Assembly: GCA_017529875.1 (NCBI GenBank)
Contig: JAFXNC010000032.1
Coordinates: 1 to 34,787, forward strand
Source: Ruminococcus sp.
GTDB taxonomy: Bacteria > Bacillota > Clostridia > Oscillospirales > Ruminococcaceae
Length of the DNA stretch: 34,787 nucleotides
Reading direction: 5' to 3'
Shown here: piece after piece, positions 24,182-31,502 of the stretch
Layout of the letters: the number at the start of each line of letters is the position of its first letter
Numbering within the stretch: the stretch's first letter is position 1
Notes under the pieces: generated by a model
Database searches by the model: none
The model's input: the letters and a program-made list of their open reading frames with translations, nothing else
What the model was told of the DNA's origin: nothing
Made by a program: the position numbers and the translations under genes

Positions 24182-24255
24182 AATTACTCAACTCCTGTCA
24201 TATATTAGTTTACAGAGATATTGTAGCATAATGGTGGAATTATATACAAAAGCAG

Positions 24256-24284
24256 TTGACAATTTGATTTATTTGTTGTATAAT
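24256..24284 (+). promoter_or_regulatory. Promoter of the DUF5067-like gene
   Basis: Perfect TTGACA (24256-24261), a 17-bp spacer and perfect TATAAT (24279-24284). It is divergent from the broken XRE gene, which fits a repressor-target pair. Confidence 0.87.
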
Positions 24285-24347
24285 ATGAAAAGAACGGATT
24301 GCTATAATGCGCTGTTGATTACATTCTACAGAAAAGAGGTTTGCTAT

Positions 24348-24920
24348 ATGATAAACAACAAAGGTGGAACCAAACTTAATGCGACATTACTGATTCTTGT
24401 AGTTTTTTTGGCTATAATACTCGCGGTTGCTGTTGTTCGGGCTGCTGATAAAAAGAAAAACGAAGGATCTACGGCTCAAACCACTACTGCTCCGCCTCAG
24501 ACTATTCAGACAGAAGTGACCTCATCGAGAAAGGAAGAAATAGTATCGACGCCTGAAAAGACAGAATCTGAGGCCAAGCCTGAATATGAAATCAAGGTAA
24601 ACAAGGCCTATATAAGTCAGGATTATCAGAAAAACACGGTTCTTGTAGTCGAATATGAGTGGACTAATAATTCTGACAAAGCCACATCTTTTACGTTCGC
24701 TTTTCAAGATAATGTTTATCAAAACGGTATCGAGTGTTCAAGTTCTGTATTTGGGTGTGATGATATTGATTCTGAAAAGCAGCTTACGAAAATACAACCG
24801 GGAACTACATTCACGCTTAACGTAGGATATAAGCTTAATGAATCGGACGCCGATGCAGAAATAATTATTTCTGACTTGTATGGAAGAAAAGAATTATTGA
24901 AAACAATTGTAGATTTGTAA
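24348..24920 (+). CDS. Membrane-anchored DUF5067-like extracellular protein
   Basis: This 190-aa protein has one N-terminal membrane helix (about 11-31, ATLLILVVFLAIILAVAVV), then a threonine/serine/glutamate-rich linker (about 35-76). The C-terminal Ig-like domain (about 79-185) contains VLVVEYEWTNNSDKATSFTF and IQPGTTFTLNVGY, as in DUF5067/DUF4352-type surface proteins of Firmicutes. Its function is unknown. The start is the ATG at 24348 after AAAGAGG; the frame continues upstream through the promoter, which rules out earlier starts. The gene is clearly more AT-rich than its neighbours, with many AAA, AAT and ATA codons, suggesting acquisition from elsewhere. Confidence 0.78.
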   Translation: MINNKGGTKLNATLLILVVFLAIILAVAVVRAADKKKNEGSTAQTTTAPPQTIQTEVTSSRKEEIVSTPEKTESEAKPEYEIKVNKAYISQDYQKNTVLVVEYEWTNNSDKATSFTFAFQDNVYQNGIECSSSVFGCDDIDSEKQLTKIQPGTTFTLNVGYKLNESDADAEIIISDLYGRKELLKTIVDL

Positions 24921-24954
24921 ATATAAATGAGAATTGTAAATTTTCAAAAAACTA

Positions 24955-24983
24955 ATGACAAACGCCGAAAAGTATGCTATAAT
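24955..24983 (+). promoter_or_regulatory. Promoter of prfB
   Basis: ATGACA (24955-24960), a 17-bp spacer ending TGC and TATAAT (24978-24983). Transcription would begin near 24990, about 130 nt before the prfB start. Confidence 0.75.
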
Positions 24984-25001
24984 ATAGTGTGAGGCAATTT
25001 T

Positions 25002-25077
25002 CGGCGGGTAGGGGTATCCCCGCCGCAGGGCGGTGGATACCCTTTTTACGCGCTCAGCCGTGCCGCAGGTCGGCGGG
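25002..25077 (+). promoter_or_regulatory. Possible transcription attenuator in the prfB leader
   Basis: An intrinsic terminator (25012-25047) is built from GGGTATCC-CGCC paired with GGCG-GGATACCC and followed by TTTTT. It lies after the prfB promoter and before its start codon. CGGCGGG at 25002-25008 can instead pair with CCCGCCG at 25019-25025, which would break the terminator. The same CGGCGGG recurs at 25071-25077. This arrangement of mutually exclusive stems is what attenuators look like. I cannot identify a ligand or a leader peptide. Confidence 0.6.
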
Positions 25078-25120
25078 CTGTACTCTGAATACTGCGAAAT
25101 AATTAACAGGAGAAATTGAT

Positions 25121-26254
25121 ATGGTATTTTTGGAAAATCTGCGCTCCAAGCTCGAAAGCTATAAGCCTAAGATCAAAGAGCTCTCAGAGGTGTTCGATAT
25201 CGAGAACTCCAAAGAGCGGGTGGAGGAGCTGCATAACAAGGCCGCTGAGCCCGGATTCTGGGACGACCTCGAAACCTCCCAGAAGGTGCTCCAGGAGACC
25301 CGTACTCTCGAATCCCGGCTGGAGAAGTACAGCAAGCTCACCCAGTCCGCAGAGGATATCGAGGTGATGCTGGAAATGGCCGCCGAGGAGGACGACGAGG
25401 GCATGATCGCCGATATCGAGGCGGAGCTCAAATCTCTTGCCGACCAGGTGGACGCCCTGACCCTTGCCTCTCTGCTCACCGGCGAGTATGACCGCAACAA
25501 CGCCATACTCAACTTCCATTCCGGGGCGGGCGGAACTGAGGCTCAGGACTGGAACGAGATGCTCTACCGTATGTATACCCGCTGGGGCGAGGCACACGGC
25601 TTCAAGGTCAACGTGCTGGATGTTCTGGAGGGCAGCGAGGCCGGACTGCAGTCGGCGTCTATCGCTATCGAGGGCGAGAACGCTTACGGCTACCTCAAAG
25701 GCGAGGCCGGTATACACAGACTGGTGCGGGTGTCGCCCTTTGATTCACAGGGAAGACGTCACACATCTTTCGCGGCGGTGGACGTAATGCCCGACCTCCC
25801 CGAGGACGTTGAGATCGACATACGCCCCGAGGATATCGAGATGCAGGTATACCGTTCCTCCGGCGCAGGCGGTCAGCACATCAACAAGACTTCCTCGGCG
25901 GTGCGACTGATACACAAGCCCACCGGCATCGTGGCGGCCTGTCAGACACAGCGTTCCCAGTTCCAAAACCGCGACTACGCCATGCGTATGCTGAAAGCAA
26001 AGCTCCTCGAGATCAAGCTCCAGCAGAACTTAGAGAAGATCGAGGACATCAAGGGCGTGCAGAAGGAGATCGCCTGGGGCTCCCAGATACGCTCCTATGT
26101 GTTCATGCCCTATCAGCTGGTGAAGGATCACCGCACCGACTACGAGACCGCAAATATCCAGGCAGTCATGGACGGCGACCTGGACGGCTTTATAAACGCT
26201 TATCTGAAATCCCTCTCGCTGGGCAATCTGAGCGAGGAAGATGCAAGAGACTGA
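25121..26254 (+). CDS. prfB: Peptide chain release factor 2
   Basis: RF2 recognises UGA and UAA stop codons in the ribosomal A site and triggers peptide release. The 377-aa protein carries the codon-recognition tripeptide SPF (residues 205-207, RVSPFDSQGRRH) and the catalytic GGQ (250-252, SSGAGGQHINKTSS), plus a full helical domain 1. Most bacterial prfB genes contain an in-frame TGA near codon 25 that needs a +1 frameshift. Here the corresponding region (LSEVFDIENSKERVEEL) is read straight through with no stop. The ATG follows AGGAG. A possible attenuator lies in the leader. Confidence 0.96.
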   Translation: MVFLENLRSKLESYKPKIKELSEVFDIENSKERVEELHNKAAEPGFWDDLETSQKVLQETRTLESRLEKYSKLTQSAEDIEVMLEMAAEEDDEGMIADIEAELKSLADQVDALTLASLLTGEYDRNNAILNFHSGAGGTEAQDWNEMLYRMYTRWGEAHGFKVNVLDVLEGSEAGLQSASIAIEGENAYGYLKGEAGIHRLVRVSPFDSQGRRHTSFAAVDVMPDLPEDVEIDIRPEDIEMQVYRSSGAGGQHINKTSSAVRLIHKPTGIVAACQTQRSQFQNRDYAMRMLKAKLLEIKLQQNLEKIEDIKGVQKEIAWGSQIRSYVFMPYQLVKDHRTDYETANIQAVMDGDLDGFINAYLKSLSLGNLSEEDARD

Positions 26255-26271
26255 AAACGGAGGTAAAGCCC

Positions 26272-27228
26272 ATGATCGGGAAACGCATACTCACTGCGGC
26301 AGCAGCCTGCGCGATACTGCTGACTGCCTGCGGCAGCTCCGACAGCAGCTCTGATACTGACAGCAAGGCTGAAAGCTCTGTGTCTGAAAGCTCTTCCGAG
26401 AGCAAGACCGAGGCACCCACGGCTGACTCTTCGGCAGCGGATGCATCCTCTGAGAAAAGCAGCCATGCCGACAGCACTCCCGACGTCAGCACTGCGCCGG
26501 AGGAAAGCGAGCCGGAGCCGGCAGTTTCTTTCCCGGACGATCCGGTGAGCGAGGCTGACGACAGCTCAGAGACTCCAAAGGGCAGCCTCTCGGCAGGCGA
26601 CCCGGGGCTCATCTCCTATGTCGCCGAGAAATACAATGCCGAGCAGCTCTCCGGCAAGGACGTCATCAAGCAAATGACGGCAAAGGTGACTTCCGCACCG
26701 GGCACCTACGCCATGTCAGCGGAGATAAACACCGAAGACCTGTTCGACCCCTTCGACGATCTGTTCACCGGCGTTGACTTGCTGGCAAAGCTGCGGGACA
26801 AGATGCAGGTGTTCATACTCTGCGACGTTGCCGAGGTGGCGGACGCTCAGGGCAATAAAAGCTATGAGGGGGACTCCTTCCTTATGGCGGCGGCCATGGG
26901 CTGCGGAAACGAGGAGGACGCCAAAAAGCTCTATGACAATGTCCTCAACGGTGACATGAAGGATTATCTGAAGCAGCTTGGAGAAGAAGAACCTACTCTG
27001 CGTTACGAGGTGGGCGACGACTACATGATCATGTACATGAAGGATCAGGTCTGCTACGGGTACTGCCTCAGAGGCAGCAGCGTATATGCAGCGGGCTTGT
27101 ATATGTTCGACTATGAAAACGGAACGCCTGTGGATAAGAACTACAAGGGCAAGTACGACCTGGCAGCAGAGCTGAAAAAGATGTGCGACAAGCTGGGCGT
27201 GAAGTCCCCCACCGACCTGATGAAATAA
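26272..27228 (+). CDS. Predicted lipoprotein, unknown function
   Basis: This 318-aa secreted lipoprotein has a signal peptide ending in lipobox LTAC (cysteine 20). Residues 21-105 are a long, disordered, serine/glutamate/aspartate-rich linker. A folded domain of about 200 residues follows (SYVAEKYNAEQLSGKDVIKQ; ending KKMCDKLGVKSPTDLM), which I do not recognise. The ribosome site is GGAGGT. It lies 17 bp after prfB and may be co-transcribed with it. After its stop, a hairpin GAGGCG/CGCCTC (about 27238-27263) lacks a T-run and is not a convincing terminator. Confidence 0.82.
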   Translation: MIGKRILTAAAACAILLTACGSSDSSSDTDSKAESSVSESSSESKTEAPTADSSAADASSEKSSHADSTPDVSTAPEESEPEPAVSFPDDPVSEADDSSETPKGSLSAGDPGLISYVAEKYNAEQLSGKDVIKQMTAKVTSAPGTYAMSAEINTEDLFDPFDDLFTGVDLLAKLRDKMQVFILCDVAEVADAQGNKSYEGDSFLMAAAMGCGNEEDAKKLYDNVLNGDMKDYLKQLGEEEPTLRYEVGDDYMIMYMKDQVCYGYCLRGSSVYAAGLYMFDYENGTPVDKNYKGKYDLAAELKKMCDKLGVKSPTDLMK

Positions 27229-27287
27229 CAAATACCGGAGGCGTACTGTATCAGTGCGCCTCTGACTGAGTAATATCGGAGGAAATT

Positions 27288-27596
27288 ATGGACGGCAAAA
27301 AGCTTCCCTGCCCCTGCTGCGGATGCCTGACCCTTGATGAGAACAAGGCCTGGGAGATATGTCCCGTGTGCTTCTGGGAGGACGAGGGCGGCATATATGA
27401 CGGCGATACTGTGAAGACTGATGCGGTCAGTGTTCCGAATCATATGACGCTATCGCAGGCAAGGGAAAACCTCAGGCGCTTCGGGGCGTGTGACGAGAGC
27501 ATGGTCAAAAACGTCAGAAAGCATGAGCAGTCCGAGATAACTAAGGCTTACAATGATATCATAAATTTGACAAAACAAAAACCGGAGGAATGTAAA
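27288..27596 (+). CDS. CPCC-family cysteine-rich domain, in frame with alaS and without its own stop
   Basis: Residues 1-103 of a single 989-codon frame match small CPCC proteins: LPCPCCGCLTLDENKAWEIC, then PVCFWEDEGG, then LSQARENLRRFGACDE and KNVRKHEQ. The CPCC and CxxC pairs look like a zinc ribbon. Stand-alone members usually end soon after the KNVRK stretch; here no stop follows, and the frame runs on through 20 or so codons that become AT-rich and intergenic-looking into alaS. A strong CGGAGGAAATT ribosome site precedes its ATG. It may be a fused N-terminal domain of AlaRS, or a small protein that has lost its stop codon. Function of the family is unknown. Confidence 0.72.
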
Positions 27597-30257
27597 ATGA
27601 AATGGATGGGTCTTAACGAGCTGAGAGAGTCTTACCTCAAATTCTTTGAGAGCAAGGATCATCTGAGGATAAAGAGCTTTCCCCTCGTGCCGCAGAACGA
27701 CAACAGCCTGCTGCTTATAAACGCGGGCATGGCGCCGCTGAAACCGTATTTCACGGGTCAGGACGTGCCGCCGAGGGTGCGTGTCTGCGACTGTCAGAAG
27801 TGCATCAGAACAGGCGATATCGAGAACGTGGGCATCACCGCACGTCACGGCACTTTCTTTGAGATGCTGGGCAACTGGAGCTTCGGCGAGTACTTCAAGA
27901 AGGAGGCTATCGCCTGGGCCTGGGAGTATGTGACCAAGGTCCTTGAGATCCCCGAGGACAGGCTCTATGTCTCGGTTTACGAGGATGACGACGAGGCCGA
28001 GAGGATCTGGCACGAGCAGGAGGGTCTGCCTATGGACAGGATCTTCCGCATGGGCAAGGAGGACAACTTCTGGGAGGCCGGTATAGACGGTCCCTGCGGC
28101 CCCTGCTCCGAGATATACTATGACCGGGGCGAGGAGTACGGCTGCGGCAAGCCCGACTGCACCGTGGGCTGCGACTGCGACAGGTACATGGAGTTCTGGA
28201 ACCTGGTATTCACCCAGTTCGAGCGCCACGAGGACGGCACCTACACAGAGCTCAAACAGAAGAACATCGACACCGGCATGGGTCTTGAGCGTATCGCCGC
28301 CATGATGCAGGGCGTTGACTCTATCTTCGACGTTGACACTATCAAGGCTATCCGCGACCACGTCTGCTCCATAGCGGGCGTTGAGTACGGCAAGGAGCAT
28401 AAGAAAGATGTCTCCGTCCGCGTCATCACCGACCACATCCGTTCCGTGACCTTCATGGCCTCCGACGGAATCCTCCCTTCCAACGAGGGACGCGGCTATG
28501 TGATGCGCCGCCTTATCAGACGCGCCGTCCGCCACGGAAAGCTGCTGGGCATAGACAAGCCTTTCCTGAAAGACATCGTAAAGACCGTCGTTGACAACTC
28601 CAAGGGCGAGTACACCGAGCTGGAGGAAAAGTACGACTACATCGTGAAGCTGCTTGCCACCGAGGAGCAGAACTTCAACAACACCATAGACAAGGGCATG
28701 AAGCTCCTTGACGAGTACGTTGCCGAGATGCAGAGCTCCGGCAAGACCGTCCTCGACGGCGAGAGCTGCTTCAAGCTCTCCGACACCCACGGTTTCCCCA
28801 TTGACCTGACCCGCGAGATACTGGAGGAAAAGGGTTTCTCCTGCGACGAGGAGGGCTACCGCGCCGCCTACGAAAAGCAGCGTGAGACCGCCCGTATCGC
28901 CCGCGGCGGCTCTAAGTACATGGGTGCCGACGACACCGTATTCCTGAAAATGGACAAGACCTTCCACACCGAGTTCACAGGCTATGACCGCTTCGAGGAC
29001 GACAGCACCATAGGCTACATCGCCACCGAGGAGGAGCTTGTGGAGAACGCCGGCTGTGACGGCAATATCTACTACATCGTATCCGCCAAGACCCCCTTCT
29101 ACGCCGAGAGCGGCGGACAGGTGGGCGACAAGGGCTTCATCACCACCGCCAGCGGCAAGGCGGAAGTTCTCGACACCATGAAGGTAACTGCGGGCAAGTT
29201 CGCTCACAAAGTCAAGATCGTCGAGGGCGGCATTGCCGTGGGTCAGGAGGCGCACTTTGCTGTTGACAGGGCTAACCGCCGCAGCATCATGCGCAACCAC
29301 AGTGCGGCACATCTGCTCCAGGCAGCGCTGCGCCAGGTACTGGGCGATCATGTTCATCAGGCAGGACAGCTCGTTGACGCTGACCGGGTGCGTTTCGATT
29401 TCAGCCATTTCAGCGCCATGACCGACGAAGAAAAGATGAGGGTGGAGCATATCGTCAATGCGAACATCCTCAAAGCCCTGGAGGTAGAGGTCAAGGAAAT
29501 GCCTATCGAGGAGGCCAAGCAGCTGGGCGCTATGGCGCTGTTCGGCGAGAAGTACGGCGCCACCGTCCGGGTAGTTAAAATGGGCGAGGGCGACGAGGCA
29601 GTTTCTATCGAGTTCTGCGGCGGTACTCACGTTGAGAACACCTCTCACATCGGTCTGTTCAAGATACTCTCCGAGAGCTCTGTGGCCTCCGGCGTAAGGC
29701 GTATCGAGGCCGTTACCGGCAGGGGAGTGCTTGCCCTTATCGAGCAGCACCGCGATCAGATCGCCGAGGCTGCGGCTGCGCTTAAAGTCACCAACCCTGT
29801 TGAGCTGGCTGCAAGATGCCGTCAGGTGATGCAGGAGGTCAAGGCTCTTGAAAAGGAGAGGGATTCTCTCCAGAGCGAGATCGCCAATATGCGCTCCAAG
29901 GCTATCATGGACGCCGCTGTTGACGTGAACGGCATCAAGGTGGCAAGCGCCATGCTGTCCAACATCAAGGCCGATGTTCTGCGTAAAATGGCAGACGAGA
30001 TCAAGGCCAACCACGACGATATCCTCATCGTACTGGCAGGAGTTGACGGCGAGAAGGGCAATTTCGCGGTAGGCGTCGGCAAGAACGCTCTTGCCAAGGG
30101 CGCTCACGCCGGAAAGATCGCAGGCAAGGTAGCGGCGCTCACCGGCGGCAAGGGCGGCGGACGTCCTGACAGCGCTATGGCAGGCGTGGGCGACAGGTTC
30201 AAGATCGACGAGGCTCTTGACAAGGTCGCTGAGATCGCAGCTGAATTTATAAAGTGA
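27597..30257 (+). CDS. alaS: Alanyl-tRNA synthetase
   Basis: AlaRS charges tRNA-Ala. The 886-aa region from the ATG at 27597 is a complete enzyme of normal length. It has a class II catalytic core (LVPQNDNSLLLINAGMAPLK, TRHGTFFEMLGNWSFGEYF, EFWNLVFTQF), a zinc-like cysteine cluster (CGKPDCTVGCDC), an editing domain with HSAAHLL (HxxxH) and CGGTHV, and a C-terminal C-Ala domain rich in glycine (KGGGRPDSAMAG). CCGGAGGA ten bases before this ATG is a strong ribosome site and supports independent translation. However, the frame is open upstream to 27288, so a 989-aa CPCC-AlaRS fusion is also possible. No T-box leader is seen. Confidence 0.95.
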   Translation: MKWMGLNELRESYLKFFESKDHLRIKSFPLVPQNDNSLLLINAGMAPLKPYFTGQDVPPRVRVCDCQKCIRTGDIENVGITARHGTFFEMLGNWSFGEYFKKEAIAWAWEYVTKVLEIPEDRLYVSVYEDDDEAERIWHEQEGLPMDRIFRMGKEDNFWEAGIDGPCGPCSEIYYDRGEEYGCGKPDCTVGCDCDRYMEFWNLVFTQFERHEDGTYTELKQKNIDTGMGLERIAAMMQGVDSIFDVDTIKAIRDHVCSIAGVEYGKEHKKDVSVRVITDHIRSVTFMASDGILPSNEGRGYVMRRLIRRAVRHGKLLGIDKPFLKDIVKTVVDNSKGEYTELEEKYDYIVKLLATEEQNFNNTIDKGMKLLDEYVAEMQSSGKTVLDGESCFKLSDTHGFPIDLTREILEEKGFSCDEEGYRAAYEKQRETARIARGGSKYMGADDTVFLKMDKTFHTEFTGYDRFEDDSTIGYIATEEELVENAGCDGNIYYIVSAKTPFYAESGGQVGDKGFITTASGKAEVLDTMKVTAGKFAHKVKIVEGGIAVGQEAHFAVDRANRRSIMRNHSAAHLLQAALRQVLGDHVHQAGQLVDADRVRFDFSHFSAMTDEEKMRVEHIVNANILKALEVEVKEMPIEEAKQLGAMALFGEKYGATVRVVKMGEGDEAVSIEFCGGTHVENTSHIGLFKILSESSVASGVRRIEAVTGRGVLALIEQHRDQIAEAAAALKVTNPVELAARCRQVMQEVKALEKERDSLQSEIANMRSKAIMDAAVDVNGIKVASAMLSNIKADVLRKMADEIKANHDDILIVLAGVDGEKGNFAVGVGKNALAKGAHAGKIAGKVAALTGGKGGGRPDSAMAGVGDRFKIDEALDKVAEIAAEFIK

Positions 30258-30850
30258 TAGTCGTACTGCCTTATGACCCGGCATGGCGGCAGGCCTTTGA
30301 GGACATCAAGTCCAGGCTGCTGCCCGCTCTGGGCGGGCTGTGTCTTTGCATCGAGCACGTTGGGAGCACGGCTGTCCCGGGGCTCTCGGCGAAGCCGATC
30401 ATCGACATGGACGCTGTGATACCCGATCGCTCTGTGCTGCCGGAGGTCATCGCGGCGCTGGAGGGCATCGGCTACACCCACGAGGGCGACCTCGGCATAC
30501 CGGGGCGGGAGGCCTTCCGGTACGACAACAGAGAACAGCTCCCGGCGCATCATCTGTACGTCTGCGCCCGGGATTGCGAGGAACTCAGGCGGCATCTGGC
30601 CTTCCGGGACTGTCTTCGCGCCCGCCCCGAAGCGGTGCGCGAGTACAGCCGGGTCAAGGAAGAAGCCGCCGCGCTGTATCCACGGGATATCGACGGATAT
30701 ATAAGGTACAAGGCGCCTTTTATAGAAGGGATATACAGGGAACTGAACTTACAGGCACCCATCAAAGGACCGGTCATAAACTCCCGACCGTGTCCGAATA
30801 ACGAAGGACCACTCCGCGCGGGCGCACAAGCTGTATGCTCGTCGCAGTAA
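30254..30850 (+). CDS. GrpB-like nucleotidyltransferase-fold protein (UPF0157)
   Basis: This 198-aa protein belongs to the GrpB/UPF0157 family, related to nucleotidyltransferases; its substrate is unknown. Family hallmarks are VLPYDPAWRQAFEDIKSRL, CIEHVGSTAVPGLSAKPIID (from about residue 32) and HHLYVC. A GTG start overlaps the alaS stop as GTGA (4 bp), indicating translational coupling. The last 25 or so residues (after ELNLQAPIKG) are beyond the usual family end and look like read-through into non-coding sequence. Despite the name it is unrelated to GrpE. Confidence 0.87.
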   Translation: MIVVLPYDPAWRQAFEDIKSRLLPALGGLCLCIEHVGSTAVPGLSAKPIIDMDAVIPDRSVLPEVIAALEGIGYTHEGDLGIPGREAFRYDNREQLPAHHLYVCARDCEELRRHLAFRDCLRARPEAVREYSRVKEEAAALYPRDIDGYIRYKAPFIEGIYRELNLQAPIKGPVINSRPCPNNEGPLRAGAQAVCSSQ

Positions 30851-30914
30851 GTGAGAAACGAATAATAAAGAACAGGCGTGAGCAACGCATCACGCCGTCA
30901 CGGAGGTAAGAAAA

Positions 30915-31256
30915 ATGAACGATTGTTTATTCTGCAAGATCATCAACGGCGACATCCCCTCGGACAAGGTCTACGAGGACGAGCTGTGCTATGCCTTCAA
31001 GGACATAGCCCCCACCGCACCGGTACACATCCTGGTCATCCCCAAGCAGCACATCTCCAAGCTTGACGAGATCACTCCCGACAACAGCGCAGTCATCGCC
31101 CACATCTACGAGGTGATAGCCAAGCTTGCCAAGGAGCTCGATCTCAAGGACGGCTTCCGCGTAGTCACCAACTGCGGCGAGAGCGCCGGACAGAGCGTAT
31201 TCCACATCCACTTCCATTTACTTGCGGGAAGACCGTTTACTTGGCCGGCAGGCTAA
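30915..31256 (+). CDS. HIT-family (Hint-like) nucleotide hydrolase
   Basis: This 113-aa cytoplasmic protein of the histidine-triad family hydrolyses nucleoside phosphoramidates and similar bonds. It shows CLFCKIINGDIPSDKVYEDE at the N-terminus (a CxxC pair, cysteines 4 and 7, as in zinc-binding members) and the triad HIHFHLLAG (histidines 97, 99 and 101) near the end. The length is normal. The ribosome site is GGAGGT; a 7-bp hairpin (30875-30896) lies just upstream of it without a T-run. It probably belongs to the alaS transcription unit. Confidence 0.94.
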   Translation: MNDCLFCKIINGDIPSDKVYEDELCYAFKDIAPTAPVHILVIPKQHISKLDEITPDNSAVIAHIYEVIAKLAKELDLKDGFRVVTNCGESAGQSVFHIHFHLLAGRPFTWPAG

Positions 31257-31500
31257 GTGCACACGGTGCACCACCGAATTCCCCCACCCGCCTCACTTTG
31301 AGAGGGCTGCACACTTGCTGAGCCCTCCCCGGAGGGGAGGGGGACGGCTTGGTGCAGAGCTGTTTCTTTGTACCTGACGGAACCTTGTGGGGGAGGCTCG
31401 CTGGTGCGTTTCAGAGGTGAGTGCCTCGCTCCGGTTATGTATTGTGACAGGTATACAGACCAAATATCGTGATACACGTCTGACAAAGGAAGGTGAAGGC
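31257..31500. repeat. GC-rich, strongly folded intergenic sequence
   Basis: About 245 bp lie between the HIT gene and comEC. CCCTCCCC (31323-31330), GGA, GGGGAGGG (31334-31341) is a perfect 8-bp hairpin, enclosed by TGCAC/GTGCA a little further out. Pyrimidine-rich and purine-rich blocks face each other. It resembles dispersed intergenic hairpin repeats of gut Clostridia and contains no convincing gene; no consensus promoter for comEC is obvious. Confidence 0.45.
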
Positions 31501-31502
31501 TC

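Noticed and set aside
27229..27287. T-box leader for alaS
   Set aside because: Only 58 bp separate the lipoprotein stop from the CPCC start, with no T-box consensus or terminator; the small hairpin there lacks a T-run.
27450..30284. 944-codon open frame on the minus strand across alaS
   Set aside because: It is the antisense shadow of a GC-rich, well-conserved gene, lacks a ribosome site and encodes no known domain.
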